DNA from: Actinocorallia sp. API 0066
GTDB taxonomy: Bacteria; Actinomycetota; Actinomycetes; Streptosporangiales; Streptosporangiaceae
Length of the DNA: 64,000 bases
Direction of reading: 5' to 3'
NCBI RefSeq assembly: GCF_020991275.1
Contig: NZ_JAJLQY010000012.1
Coordinates: 166,500 to 230,499 of the forward strand
This document shows, piece after piece, positions 7,490-17,078 of the stretch (its first letter is position 1; each line of letters begins with the position of its first letter). A model generated the notes under the pieces. The model was given only the letters and a program-made list of their open reading frames with translations, was not told the origin of the DNA and did not search any database. The position numbers and the translations under genes were made by a program.

Positions 7490-10077
7490 CGGTCGAGGAG
7501 ATCAGGCGGGCGCTGTACGAGGCGCGCGGGCTCGACGGCAGGCAGCGGCTGGAGCGGATGGAACGGCTCGCCGAGCACGCGCGCGCCTGCCCGGACCGGG
7601 TGCTGGAGGTCGAGGTCCTGTCGGCGCTGGTGACGGCGCACGAGTACTCGGCGGAGCGGGCGCGGCTGCCCGTCGTCATCGGGAGGCTGCTCCGGCTGCT
7701 CGACGAGCACCCGGCCGAGGTCGGCGGCTGGTCGCACCAGATCCACTGGTCGCTGAAGTGGATGACCTCGTCGATGATCAAGAACCCGGCGGTGCCGCTT
7801 ACCACGATCGAGCGGTGGATGGACGAGATGGAGCGGCGCTACCGGGAGCGCGGCAACAGCCCACGGCCGGTGCACTCGCTGCGCGCGTCGCTGGCGTTCG
7901 AGATCGGCGACCTGGTGGCGGGCGCCGCGCACACCGAGGCGACGCTCGCGGCCGAGCGCGACGAGCTCGCCGACTGCGCCGCCTGCGAGGCCAACTCCAA
8001 CGGCCACCGGCGGGTGCTGGCGGGCGACGACGTGGGCGCGCTGCTGCTGTGGGAGCCGGTCCTGGACGGGCGGGAGACCTGCGCGCACGAGCCGCACGTG
8101 ACGCTCGCGGACGCGCTGCTGCCGCTGCTGCGCACCGGCGCGGCCGCCGAGGCGCGGTCGGCGCACCTCAAGGGCTATCCGCTGGTCCGGGGCAACGAGC
8201 CGCTGCGCGCCGAGGTCGGCCAGCACGTCGAGTTCTGCGCGCTCACCGGCAACGAGGCGCGCGGGCTTGAGATCGTCGCCGAGCACGTCGCCTGGCTGAC
8301 CGACACCGGAGAGGACGCGCACGAGCGGTACGGCTTCCTCGTCGGGGTCGCGGTGCTGCTGCGCCGCCTGTCGGAGCTGGGCATGGACGAGGTGGCGGTG
8401 GGCGCGGCCGGGACGGGCACCGTCGCGTCGCTGCGCGCCGCGATCGAGCCGCAGCTCGCGGCGCTGGCCGCCCGGTACGACGCGCGCAACGGGACGGACC
8501 GGTGGTCGGCGTCGCTCGCGGTGCGGCTGGCGCGGCGGCCGCTGCTGGCGGCGCTGCCGCTGGGCGCGGGCGGCGCGCTGCCCGAGCCCGTCGCCGGGGC
8601 CGTCCCGGAGCCGGTCGGCGAGCCCGGCGCGGACGGCGCGGCGGCGCTGTGGGCGCGGGCCCGGCACGCGTCGGCGCTGCGCGACCCGCGTGCCGACGTG
8701 TTGTGGGCCAGGGCCGTCGAGCTGCCCGCGCCGACGCCTGAGGCCGCCCTGGAGGCCCGGCTGTACGCCGCGCGCGGCGCGGACGGGGAGGACCCGGAGA
8801 AGGCCGCTGAGGCGCTGACTCAGCTGTTCCCGGACCTCGTCGGGCATCCGGCGCTGCGGGTGGAGGCGCTCGCGTCCCTGGCCATCCTGCGGCTGCGGAC
8901 AGGCGCGACGGACGAGGGCGCGGCCCTCGCCGTCGAGGCCGCCGAGACCTCGGACGAGCTGTGGGAGGCGGACGGCCTGGACGCCGTCGCCTACCTGTCG
9001 GCCCGCCGCGCCGTGCCCTTCCTGCGGTTCGTCGTCCTGCAGGGCGAAGAGGACGAAGCGGCGATCCAGGACGCGATCGCCCTGTTCGAGGCGGAAGCCG
9101 CGCTCGCCGCCTCACTCGACGTACCGGCAAGGATCGGGCAGTACGCCGAACTCGCCGGACGGTTCCGGATGACGCTGGGCGACGCCGAGGAGGGCACCCG
9201 CCTGATCGCCGACGCGCACGCGCGGTTCCTGGAGACGGGCCAGCACTGGCTGCTTCCGGGGCCCGCGCACCTGCTCGCCGTGCGCGCGCTTGAGGCGGGC
9301 GACCACGCCGAGGCCGAACGGCTGGTGCGCGAGGCGCTGCGGCTCGGCCCGCCCGTGCTCGGCCGCGCCGACCTCGCCCCGCTCGCCTCGTTCCTCGTCG
9401 AGATCCTCGCCGACCAGCGGGGCCGGGAACTCGACGTTGTGGACACCGCGCTGGAGGCGGCGCGGCTGTGGGCGGACGTGCACGAACCCGACCACCTGCA
9501 CATGGTGTTCACCGCCGCCCGCGCCTACCTGGGACGGCACGCGCACGGCGAGGCCGCCGCGCTGTTCGAGCAGGTCATCGACAGGGTCGAGACGCCCTAC
9601 GACCCGCCCGCCGTGGCGATGACGCACCGCCAGTACGGCGACGCGCTGCGCGGCACCGGCGACCACCGCGGCGCCGCCGAGCAGTACCTCGCCGCCGCCG
9701 CGCGCGCCGCAGGGCTGGACGACGCGGTACCGATGGAGGCCGAACTGGCCTGGCTCGCGGGCGAGGAGCTGGAGCACTGCGGGCGGGCCACCGAGGCGCT
9801 CGCCGCCTACCGCAGGGCCGCCGCCCTGTGGACGCGGGTGGGCGCGATCGAACCCGAGACGGCCTGCCGCCGGGCCGCCGCCTGGGTCGAGTACTGCCTT
9901 GACGAGTCCGACGACCCGGGCGCTCCCGACGCCACCGGCCCGGCACAGATGAAGGCGATCCTGGCCGAGCTGGAAGAGCGGGCCGCGGGCACCGTCGATC
10001 CCGAGGTGCGGACGTCGCTCGACGGCCTCATCGAGGGCACCCGCGACCAGCTCGGCTCGATGCTCACCGACCCCTGA
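7486..10077 (+). CDS. Large helical-repeat (TPR-like) protein coupled to the Hsp90 gene
   Basis: 863 aa, no catalytic motif recognised. The sequence is almost wholly amphipathic helices rich in Ala, Leu, Glu and Arg. It has TPR-like helix pairs, for example ALEAGDHAEAERLVREALRL and YGDALRGTGDHRGAAEQYLA, spread mainly over the second half. A Cys pair (DCAACEANSNG) lies near residue 165. There is no signal peptide or membrane span, so it is cytoplasmic. The ATG at 7486 overlaps the Hsp90 stop. This suggests a co-chaperone or client-adaptor role by analogy with eukaryotic Hsp90-TPR pairs, but that is inference. Its 3' end overlaps the convergent kinase gene by 14 bp. Confidence 0.8.
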   Translation: MTVEEIRRALYEARGLDGRQRLERMERLAEHARACPDRVLEVEVLSALVTAHEYSAERARLPVVIGRLLRLLDEHPAEVGGWSHQIHWSLKWMTSSMIKNPAVPLTTIERWMDEMERRYRERGNSPRPVHSLRASLAFEIGDLVAGAAHTEATLAAERDELADCAACEANSNGHRRVLAGDDVGALLLWEPVLDGRETCAHEPHVTLADALLPLLRTGAAAEARSAHLKGYPLVRGNEPLRAEVGQHVEFCALTGNEARGLEIVAEHVAWLTDTGEDAHERYGFLVGVAVLLRRLSELGMDEVAVGAAGTGTVASLRAAIEPQLAALAARYDARNGTDRWSASLAVRLARRPLLAALPLGAGGALPEPVAGAVPEPVGEPGADGAAALWARARHASALRDPRADVLWARAVELPAPTPEAALEARLYAARGADGEDPEKAAEALTQLFPDLVGHPALRVEALASLAILRLRTGATDEGAALAVEAAETSDELWEADGLDAVAYLSARRAVPFLRFVVLQGEEDEAAIQDAIALFEAEAALAASLDVPARIGQYAELAGRFRMTLGDAEEGTRLIADAHARFLETGQHWLLPGPAHLLAVRALEAGDHAEAERLVREALRLGPPVLGRADLAPLASFLVEILADQRGRELDVVDTALEAARLWADVHEPDHLHMVFTAARAYLGRHAHGEAAALFEQVIDRVETPYDPPAVAMTHRQYGDALRGTGDHRGAAEQYLAAAARAAGLDDAVPMEAELAWLAGEELEHCGRATEALAAYRRAAALWTRVGAIEPETACRRAAAWVEYCLDESDDPGAPDATGPAQMKAILAELEERAAGTVDPEVRTSLDGLIEGTRDQLGSMLTDP

Positions 10078-12007
10078 GCGGAAGGCGCGTCGTGAGCGTC
10101 GTGCCCGTCGTGGGGCGCGACGCGATCGTGAACGTGCCGCCCAGCTCCGTCGCCCGCTCCCGCATCGACGTCAGCCCGAGGCCCTGCCCCGCCTGCCGGG
10201 GCAGGCCCCTGCCGTCGTCGGTGACGACCAGCTCCAGGTGCTCGTCGGTCCTGGTCAGCCGGATCTCCGCCGACGTGGCGTGCGCGTGCTTGCGCACGTT
10301 CGTCAGGGCCTCCTGCACGATCCGGTAGACGGCCATCTCGTGGACGGGCGTGAGCTCGCCCAGCTCATCGGCGACGACGTCCACGCGGGGTTCGGGCAGG
10401 TCGGCGGCCAGCGCCCGGACCGCGCCGAGCAGGCCGAGCCGGTCCAGCGCGGGCGGGCGCAGCCCGTGCACCAGCTCGCGGATGTCGGCGATCGCCGCCG
10501 ACATCCGGTCGCGCAGCGCGGTGAGCGCCGGTTCGACGGCCTCCGGGTCGGTCGTGAGCCGGATCCGCGCGGTGTCCACCGAGAGGGCGAGCGCGGCGAG
10601 CGTCGGGCCGAGGCCGTCGTGTAGGTCGCGGCTCAGCCTTCGCCGCTCGTCCTCCCGCGTGTTGATGACCGTCTCGCGGGAGACGCGCAGCAGCCGGACG
10701 GTGTGCGCGAGGTCGGCGACGTGCCTGGTGAGCACCCCGGCGAGCCGCTGGTCGGCCTTGGCCCGCCCGTACAGCAGGAGCCGTCCGATGGGTTCGCCGT
10801 GCCACACGAGCGGCACCGTGCGCGGCCGGTCGGTGAGGAGGCCGTCGGTGTGCGCGACGCTCCCGTCGATCTCGACGGCGACGCCGGAGACGCCGAGGCC
10901 GCGCCGCACCGAGCGGACCGCCGCGGCGAGCGCCGCCGACGGGTCCTCCGCCCGTTGGACGGACCTGCTCAGCCGGTCCGCGAGCCGGTACGGGTCGCGT
11001 TCGATGCCGAGCATGAGGTCCACCGACAGCTGGACCCTGCTGCGCACCGGCTGGAACAGCGCGCCGACGATGAGCGCGCCGACCAGGCCCGCCGCCGGGG
11101 TGGCGACGAGCGTGCTCACCACAAAGATGAGCCCGAAGTACACGGCGCCGAGGATCACCGTGAGCGCCGCGTACACCAGCGTCCGGTTGACGATCACGTC
11201 GAGGTCGTACAGCCGGTACCGCAGGATGCCGATGGACAGCGCGATCGGCACCAGCGTGACGGCGGTGCAGGTGAGCGTCGCGAACGCCCAGAACGGGAGG
11301 CCGGGCCACAGCATGTCGGCGAACCCGGACACGGCGGTGCCCAGCAGCGGGTAGGCCATCAGCCCGATCTGCCGCCGCGCGACGGCGTCGCCCGCCTTGA
11401 ACCTGACCGCCAGCGACCCGATGCACAGGAACGCCACGGCGACGGTGATCGGTTCCATCACCCGCGCGTGGAACCCTTCGAGCCCGCCGACGACCTCCAG
11501 GCCGAACGGGTTCACCGCCGAGTGCGGCCCGACCGCGTAGTCCACCGGGCGCAGCCACGTGTAGACGACGTTGTAGGCGATGAGCCCGGCGGCCACCCAG
11601 AGCACCGGGTACCAGCGCCGGGAAGGCGGCCTGCCGTCGGGGAACAGCAGGGAGACGAACATGAGCAGCGGCAGGAACTCCACGAGCCAGATCCAGCTCG
11701 CCGCCCACCGCAGGAGCACCGCGCCCGGCCAGCCCTCGATGAGCGCGAACCTGGACAGCGGCACGAGCAGCCAGAAGGCGGCGGCCAGCAGCCCGATCGC
11801 CCACAGCAGCCGTCCGATGACAAGCCCTTGCCTACGGCTCAGCAGGAACGCGCCGACCGCCGGGTACAGCACGCCCATGATGACCTCGGGCCGCCACGCC
11901 TGGCTGGTCCGCAGCGCCTCGGGCGTCCCGTACCTGAACCTGTAGGCCGCGAGCACGCACAGCGGTCCGGCGACCGCCCCGGCCCACAGGAGCGTCCTAC
12001 GTGCCAA
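10064..12007 (-). CDS. Membrane sensor histidine kinase (HisKA_3 / NarL-type partner)
   Basis: 647 aa from a TTG start at 12007. The N-terminal 300 or so residues form a multi-span membrane sensor (about 8 hydrophobic segments). A GAF-like linker (about 330-440) follows. The dimerisation and phosphoacceptor segment REDERRRLSRDLHDGLGP places the phospho-His at 463. The HATPase_c domain has the N box VQEALTNVRKHAHA, the G1 motif DDGRG and GLGLTSMRERATELGG. It ends in a short basic tail. Its start overlaps the response-regulator stop by 11 bp, so translation is probably coupled. The start codon is the least certain part. Confidence 0.85.
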   Translation of the reverse strand: MARRTLLWAGAVAGPLCVLAAYRFRYGTPEALRTSQAWRPEVIMGVLYPAVGAFLLSRRQGLVIGRLLWAIGLLAAAFWLLVPLSRFALIEGWPGAVLLRWAASWIWLVEFLPLLMFVSLLFPDGRPPSRRWYPVLWVAAGLIAYNVVYTWLRPVDYAVGPHSAVNPFGLEVVGGLEGFHARVMEPITVAVAFLCIGSLAVRFKAGDAVARRQIGLMAYPLLGTAVSGFADMLWPGLPFWAFATLTCTAVTLVPIALSIGILRYRLYDLDVIVNRTLVYAALTVILGAVYFGLIFVVSTLVATPAAGLVGALIVGALFQPVRSRVQLSVDLMLGIERDPYRLADRLSRSVQRAEDPSAALAAAVRSVRRGLGVSGVAVEIDGSVAHTDGLLTDRPRTVPLVWHGEPIGRLLLYGRAKADQRLAGVLTRHVADLAHTVRLLRVSRETVINTREDERRRLSRDLHDGLGPTLAALALSVDTARIRLTTDPEAVEPALTALRDRMSAAIADIRELVHGLRPPALDRLGLLGAVRALAADLPEPRVDVVADELGELTPVHEMAVYRIVQEALTNVRKHAHATSAEIRLTRTDEHLELVVTDDGRGLPRQAGQGLGLTSMRERATELGGTFTIASRPTTGTTLTTRLPLRGR

Positions 12008-12641
12008 GGCCGGCCTCGCGCGCCAGCACGATCGCCTGGGCGCGGTCGGCGACGTGCAGCTTCATGAAGATGTTGGAGACGTGGTTGCGGATGGTCTTGG
12101 GCGAAAGGAACAGGATGCCCGCGATCTCCCCGTTGTTGCGGCCCTGCGCGATCAGCTCGAGGACCTCGCGCTCGCGGTCGGTCAGCTCCGGGAACGCCGA
12201 CTTGCGCGGGTCGGGCATGTCGGTGAAATAGGTGAGGACGCGCCTGGCGATCTCCGGACCGTAGATCGCCTCGCCCGCCGCGACCGCGCGGACGGCCCGC
12301 GCGATCTCCTCCGCGCCCGACTCCTTCAGCAGGTAGCCGCGCGCGCCCGCCCGCATCGCGGCGAACACCGAGTCGTCGTCGCGGAACATGGTGAGCACGA
12401 GGACGCCGATGTGCGGGCTGGTGCGGGTGATCGTCCTCGTCGCCTCGATGCCGTTGCCGCCCGGCATGTGCAGGTCCATGACGACGACGTCGGGCTGCAC
12501 GTCGTGGGCGAGCTGGACGGCGGCGGGGCCGCTCTCGGCCTCGCCGACGACGCCGATCTCCAGGGCCTCCAGCAGGGCGCGCAGGCCCTGCCGGAACATC
12601 GGATGGTCGTCGGCGATGATCACGCGGATGTCATCGGACAC
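11997..12641 (-). CDS. NarL/FixJ-family response regulator
   Basis: 214 aa. The receiver domain has acidic pocket residues in IIADDHPMF (8-16), phospho-Asp56 in VVVMDLHMP and the conserved Lys in GYLLKESGA (near 105). The C-terminal LuxR-type helix-turn-helix runs from ELTDREREVLELIAQGRNN to KTIRNHVSNIFMKLHVADR, about residues 145-205. The gene lies between two histidine kinase genes in the same operon and overlaps both (11 bp at each end). It probably receives phosphate from either kinase. Its targets are not evident. Confidence 0.93.
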   Translation of the reverse strand: MSDDIRVIIADDHPMFRQGLRALLEALEIGVVGEAESGPAAVQLAHDVQPDVVVMDLHMPGGNGIEATRTITRTSPHIGVLVLTMFRDDDSVFAAMRAGARGYLLKESGAEEIARAVRAVAAGEAIYGPEIARRVLTYFTDMPDPRKSAFPELTDREREVLELIAQGRNNGEIAGILFLSPKTIRNHVSNIFMKLHVADRAQAIVLAREAGLGT

Positions 12642-13386
12642 GGGGGTGTTCCTCCGGGAGCTGGGTGAGGGGGAGTCGGGCGATCACGGCGGTGCCGCCG
12701 CCGGGCCGTGGCCCGACGGTACACACGCCCCCGACCTCGGCGGCGCGCTCCCGCATCGCCGCGATCCCGGCGCCCTCGGCCCGGCCGGGCCGCAGGCCCC
12801 TGCCGTGGTCGGAGACGACGAGATGGACGGCGTCCGGGCCGCGCCGCAGCCTGACGGTGGCGGAGGGCGCCTGTGCGTGGCGGCGCACGTTGGCCAGGGC
12901 CTCCTGGACGATCAGATAGGCGGCGACCTCGACGGCGGCGGGAAGGTCGGCGAGGTCGTCGGTGATCCTGACCCTGACCAGGATGCCCTCGGCGCCGTCG
13001 GCGAGGCCGTGCACGGCGCCCGCCAGGCCCAGGTCGTCGAGCGCGGGCGGGCGCAGGTCGGCGACCAGTTCCCGGATCGTCCCGACCGCCCCGGCCAGCC
13101 GTCCGCGCAGGTCGGCCAGCTGCGGGCCGACCTGTTCGGGCCGGTGGTTCAGGGTGAGGCGGGCGGTGTCCAGGGCCATGGCGAGGCTGGCGAGGGTGGG
13201 GCCGAGATCGTCGTGCAGGCTCTTGCGCAGGCGCCGCCGCTCCTCCTGCGCGTCGGCGAGGATCCGCGCGCGGGAGCGCTGCAGCGCCCCGGCGCGGTCG
13301 TCACCGGCGCGGGCGCGCAGCCGGGTCGCGAGGACTCCGGCCACGAGCCCCAGGAGGAACGCGCCGAGCGCGATGAGGCCGAGCAT
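12631..13386 (-). CDS. Short single-span sensor histidine kinase (HisKA_3)
   Basis: 251 aa from the ATG at 13386. One N-terminal membrane helix (MLGLIALGAFLLGLVAGVLA) has almost no extracytoplasmic part. Then follow a short basic linker, the phosphoacceptor region EERRRLRKSLHDDLGP (His58) and an HATPase_c domain with VQEALANVRRHA, DHGRGL and GAGIAAMRERAAEVGG. The minimal sensor suggests it reads a membrane signal or works with the neighbouring Pro-rich membrane protein. Its stop overlaps the regulator start by 11 bp. It is the first kinase gene of the kinase-regulator-kinase operon. Confidence 0.9.
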   Translation of the reverse strand: MLGLIALGAFLLGLVAGVLATRLRARAGDDRAGALQRSRARILADAQEERRRLRKSLHDDLGPTLASLAMALDTARLTLNHRPEQVGPQLADLRGRLAGAVGTIRELVADLRPPALDDLGLAGAVHGLADGAEGILVRVRITDDLADLPAAVEVAAYLIVQEALANVRRHAQAPSATVRLRRGPDAVHLVVSDHGRGLRPGRAEGAGIAAMRERAAEVGGVCTVGPRPGGGTAVIARLPLTQLPEEHPRVR

Positions 13387-13439
13387 GAGGGAACTCTGCC
13401 GGAACGGTGGGCGGCGGGGACAGGGACGGGTGTCCCGGA

Positions 13440-14249
13440 TCAGGCGGGCTTCTCCAGGTCGGGCCGCATCTGCCGCATGACGTCGGCGAGCTCCTTCCAG
13501 GTCATCCCGCCGCCGCCCGACAGCGACGTGAGGTTCGGCATCGCGGTGAGGGTGCCCATGGTGGTGCCGGTCGACCAGAAGCAGTACGGCATGGTGAACG
13601 TGCCCGAGGTGATCTCCGCGCAGCCCGCCTCGCCGTCGCCGCCCGGGTCGGTGTCGTGGATCCTGATGGACGCGCCGCCGCCCCCGGCGGTGAGACCGGT
13701 GACGAAGTTGTCCTTGCTGAGGCCCTGGCCGGTGACCCCGGTGAAGATCACCTGCGTGCCGTTGGCGTCGTACGTCGCGGTGACCACCGAGCCGCCCTGG
13801 CCGAACTGGTTCGGGATCGGGAGGTCCACGGTGCTGTCGACCTTCGGGTAGCCGCCCGCCGAGTCCGGGGCGCTCAGCGCGTAGCCGCCCCCGCCGAGGC
13901 CGCCTCCTCCTCCGCCACCTCCACCGCCGCCGCGCAGGGCGAGGGCGGCGATGCCGAGCACGAGCACCAGGGCGACGACGCCGCCGACGGCCACGAACAC
14001 GACCTTGCTGATCTTCTTCGGCCGGTGCGGGGGCCCGCCGAACGGCGGCGGGGTGCCGGGCCCGCCGTAGGGGGCGCCGGGGGCGCCGAAGGGCGGCGGG
14101 GTGCCGTACGGCTGGCCCGGCTGGCCCGGCTGCCCGTACGGGCCGGGCGGCGGCGTGGGCTGGCCGTAGGGCTGGGGTTGGCCATAAGGCTGCTGCGGCT
14201 GGGGCCCGCCGTAGCCCGGGCCCGGAGGCGGGGGGTTCCAACCACTCAT
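13440..14249 (-). CDS. Pro/Gly/Gln-rich single-pass membrane protein of unknown function
   Basis: 269 aa from the ATG at 14249, with TGGAG 6 nt upstream; an upstream in-frame extension exists but does not look coding. Residues 1-75 are a cytoplasmic low-complexity tail (PYGQPQPYGQP-type repeats), followed by a basic patch HRPKKISK. One membrane helix spans about 82-104. Next comes a polyglycine linker of 11 Gly in a row and a folded-looking outer domain with two Cys (GCAEI, PYCFW) that could form a disulphide. This design is common in actinobacterial surface proteins. The 53-bp gap to the kinase gene downstream suggests one transcript. Function is not recognised. Confidence 0.8.
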   Translation of the reverse strand: MSGWNPPPPGPGYGGPQPQQPYGQPQPYGQPTPPPGPYGQPGQPGQPYGTPPPFGAPGAPYGGPGTPPPFGGPPHRPKKISKVVFVAVGGVVALVLVLGIAALALRGGGGGGGGGGGLGGGGYALSAPDSAGGYPKVDSTVDLPIPNQFGQGGSVVTATYDANGTQVIFTGVTGQGLSKDNFVTGLTAGGGGASIRIHDTDPGGDGEAGCAEITSGTFTMPYCFWSTGTTMGTLTAMPNLTSLSGGGGMTWKELADVMRQMRPDLEKPA

Positions 14250-14359
14250 GGGGATCTCCAGGGGATATCTGCGGATGATTCCGTAGACGCATTCTGTCGC
14301 ATCGAGGTTCGGATGTCCCCGTGCTGGAGCTTCGGCCCTGGGCAAGGCTTGACAACCCG

Positions 14360-14374
14360 TAGAATCGGGGTTCG
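14360..14374 (+). promoter_or_regulatory. Candidate -10 for leaderless valS transcription
   Basis: TAGAAT at 14360-14365 ends 8 nt before the valS GTG and there is no Shine-Dalgarno sequence, as expected for a leaderless message. The TTGACA at 14349-14354 is too close to be its -35. Confidence 0.4.
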
Positions 14375-16965
14375 TGACCGAGTCCCAGTTGCCCACCCAA
14401 TACACCCCCGCCGACGTCGAGGGCAGGCTCTACGAGCGCTGGACCTCCGCGGGCCTGTTCGCGGCCGATCCCGCCCGCGACCCCGACGCCCCGGCGTACA
14501 CCATCGTCATCCCGCCGCCCAACGTGACGGGATCGCTGCACATGGGCCACGCCCTGGACCACTCCATCCAGGACACCCTCGTACGGCGGCGGCGCATGCA
14601 GGGGTACGAGGCGCTGTGGCTGCCGGGCATGGACCACGCGGGCATCGCCACCCAGAACGTGGTCGAGCGCGAGCTGAAGAAGGACGGCCTGACCAGGCAC
14701 GACCTGGGCCGCGAGGCGTTCCAGGAGCAGGTCTGGAAGTGGAAGGCCGAGTCCGGCGGGCGCATCCTGGGCCAGATGAAGCGCCTCGGCGACAGCGTCG
14801 ACTGGTCGCGTGAGCGCTTCACCATGGACGAGGGCCTGTCCCGCGCCGTCCTCACGATCTTCAAGCGGCTGTACGACGACGGCCTCATCTACCGGGCCGA
14901 GCGGATCATCAACTGGTGTCCGCGCTGCCTCACCGCGCTGTCCGACATCGAGGTCGAGCACGCCGACCGCGAGGGCGAGCTCGTCTCCATCCGCTACGGC
15001 TCCGGCGACGACACGCTGGTGGTGGCCACCACCCGGGCCGAGACGATGCTCGGCGACACCGCCGTGGCCGTCCACCCCGAGGACGAGCGGTACAAGCACC
15101 TGGTCGGCACCGAGATCGAGCTGCCGCTGACCGGCCGGACGATCCCGGTCGTCGCCGACGAGCACGTCGACCCCGAGTTCGGCACCGGCGCGGTGAAGGT
15201 CACCCCCGCGCACGACCCGAACGACTTCGAGATCGGGCAGCGGCACGGCCTGCCGTCCCTCGTCGTGCTGGACGAGCACGCGAAGGTCTGCGCCCCCGGC
15301 GACTTCCACGGCCTCGACCGCTACGAGGCGCGCGCCGCCGTGGTGGAGGCGCTGCGCGCGCAGGGCCGGATCGTCAAGGAGGTCCGCCCCTACGAGCACT
15401 CCGTCGGCCACTGCCAGCGCTGCCAGACGGTGGTCGAGCCGCGCGTCTCGCTCCAGTGGTTCGTGAAGGTCGCGCCGCTGGCCAAGGCCGCCGGCGACGC
15501 CGTCCGCGACGGCCGGGTGCAGATCCAGCCGCCGGAGCTGTCCGCCCGGTACTTCGCGTGGGTGGACAACATGCACGACTGGTGCATCTCCCGCCAGCTG
15601 TGGTGGGGCCACCGCATCCCGGTCTGGTACGGCCCCGAGGGCGAGGAGCGCTGCTTCGGCCCGGACGAGGAGATCCCCGAGGGCTGGACCCAGGACGGCG
15701 ACGTCCTGGACACCTGGTTCTCCTCCGCGCTGTGGCCGTTCTCCACGCTCGGCTGGCCCGACGACACGCCCGACCTGCGCCGTTTCTACCCGACGTCGGT
15801 CCTGGTGACGGGCTACGACATCCTCTTCTTCTGGGTCGCCCGGATGATGATGTTCGGCCTGTACGCCATGGACGGCGTGGAGCCGTTCAAGGTCATCGCG
15901 CTGCACGGCATGGTCCGCGACCAGCACGGCAAGAAGATGTCGAAGTCGTTCGGCAACGTGGTGGACCCGCTGGACTGGATCGACCGCTACGGCGCCGACG
16001 CCACCCGGTTCACCCTGCTGCGCGGCGCCAACCCCGGCGGTGACGTGCCCGTCGCGGAGGAGTGGGCGCAGGGCTCCCGCAACTTCGTGACCAAGCTGTG
16101 GAACGCCACCCGGTTCGCGCTGATGAACGGCGCGCACGCCACCGGGCCGCTGCCGGAGGAGCTGTCCACGACGGACGCGTGGATCCTGTCCCGCCTCCAG
16201 ACGGTCGTCACCGACGTCGACAGGTACATCGAGGGCTTCGACTTCGCCAAGGCGTGCGAGGCCGTGTACCACTTCGCCTGGGACGAGGTCTGCGACTGGT
16301 ACCTGGAGCTGTCCAAGGTGCCGCTGGCCGAGGGCGGGGCCGCCGCCGAGGGCACCCGCCGGGTGCTCGGCGAGGTCTTCGACCGCCTGCTGCGCCTGCT
16401 GCACCCGATCGCCCCGTTCGTCACCGAGGAGCTGTGGACGGCGCTGACCGGCGGCGAGACGGTCGTGCGCGCCCCCTGGCCGGTGGCCGACCCGGCGCTG
16501 GCCGACCCGGCCGCCGAGGGCGTTGTGGCGTCGCTCCAGCGGCTCGTCACCGAGGTGCGCCGGTTCCGCTCCGACCAGGGCCTGAAGTCCGGGCAGCGGG
16601 TCTCGGCCGCGCTGGAGCTGGACGGCAGCCCGCTGGCCGCCTACGAGGAGCAGATCCGCTCGCTGCTGCGCCTCACCGTGCCGGAGGGCGCGTTCACCGC
16701 GACGGCGTCCCTGCCCGTCGAGGGCGTTGTGGTGAAGCTGGACACCGTCGGCGCGATCGACGTCGCGGCCGAGCGGGCCCGGCTGACGAAGGACCTCGCG
16801 GCCGCCCGCAAGGAGGTCGCGCAGACGTCCGGGAAGCTCGCGAACGCCGACTTCGTCGCCAAGGCCCCCGAGGCCGTGATCAACAAGAACCGGGCACGGC
16901 TGGAGGCGGCCACCGCCGACATCACCCGCCTGGAGGCCCAGCTCGCGGCCCTGCCGAACGGCTGA
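14374..16965 (+). CDS. valS: Valine--tRNA ligase
   Basis: Class I aminoacyl-tRNA synthetase charging tRNA-Val, 863 aa. The [15 protein letters not shown] block carries the HIGH-type motif at 56-59 and KMSKS lies at 521-525. Between them sits the CP1 editing domain ([17 protein letters not shown], then the conserved [15 protein letters not shown]). The [17 protein letters not shown] block and the anticodon-binding helical domain follow. The C-terminus is a coiled-coil arm (about 795-863, [20 protein letters not shown]), as in other ValRS. The GTG at 14374 is used; no ribosome site precedes it. folC follows. Confidence 0.98.
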   Translation: MTESQLPTQYTPADVEGRLYERWTSAGLFAADPARDPDAPAYTIVIPPPNVTGSLHMGHALDHSIQDTLVRRRRMQGYEALWLPGMDHAGIATQNVVERELKKDGLTRHDLGREAFQEQVWKWKAESGGRILGQMKRLGDSVDWSRERFTMDEGLSRAVLTIFKRLYDDGLIYRAERIINWCPRCLTALSDIEVEHADREGELVSIRYGSGDDTLVVATTRAETMLGDTAVAVHPEDERYKHLVGTEIELPLTGRTIPVVADEHVDPEFGTGAVKVTPAHDPNDFEIGQRHGLPSLVVLDEHAKVCAPGDFHGLDRYEARAAVVEALRAQGRIVKEVRPYEHSVGHCQRCQTVVEPRVSLQWFVKVAPLAKAAGDAVRDGRVQIQPPELSARYFAWVDNMHDWCISRQLWWGHRIPVWYGPEGEERCFGPDEEIPEGWTQDGDVLDTWFSSALWPFSTLGWPDDTPDLRRFYPTSVLVTGYDILFFWVARMMMFGLYAMDGVEPFKVIALHGMVRDQHGKKMSKSFGNVVDPLDWIDRYGADATRFTLLRGANPGGDVPVAEEWAQGSRNFVTKLWNATRFALMNGAHATGPLPEELSTTDAWILSRLQTVVTDVDRYIEGFDFAKACEAVYHFAWDEVCDWYLELSKVPLAEGGAAAEGTRRVLGEVFDRLLRLLHPIAPFVTEELWTALTGGETVVRAPWPVADPALADPAAEGVVASLQRLVTEVRRFRSDQGLKSGQRVSAALELDGSPLAAYEEQIRSLLRLTVPEGAFTATASLPVEGVVVKLDTVGAIDVAAERARLTKDLAAARKEVAQTSGKLANADFVAKAPEAVINKNRARLEAATADITRLEAQLAALPNG

Positions 16966-16977
16966 GCCCACGCATTT

Positions 16978-17010
16978 AAGGGCCCGGCCTCCTCTGGGGG
17001 GCTGGGCCTT
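16978..17010 (+). terminator. Terminator after valS
   Basis: AAGGGCCCGGCC pairs with GGCTGGGCCTT across a short loop, with one bulge or mismatch, directly after the valS stop. Confidence 0.55.
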
Positions 17011-17078
17011 CGGCGTGCCCGCGTTCGGCGTGGCTGACCCTGAACGGCGTGGTCGTGGGGGCGGGATAGCCTTCGAGG

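Noticed and set aside
14349..14354. TTGACA as the valS -35
   Set aside because: Only 5 bp from the TAGAAT hexamer; spacing is incompatible with a sigma-70-type promoter.
12631..16971. 1446-codon open frame on the minus strand
   Set aside because: Most of it is the reverse of valS and of the Pro-rich gene; only the last 251 codons (the sensor kinase) show family motifs. The rest is a GC-composition artefact.
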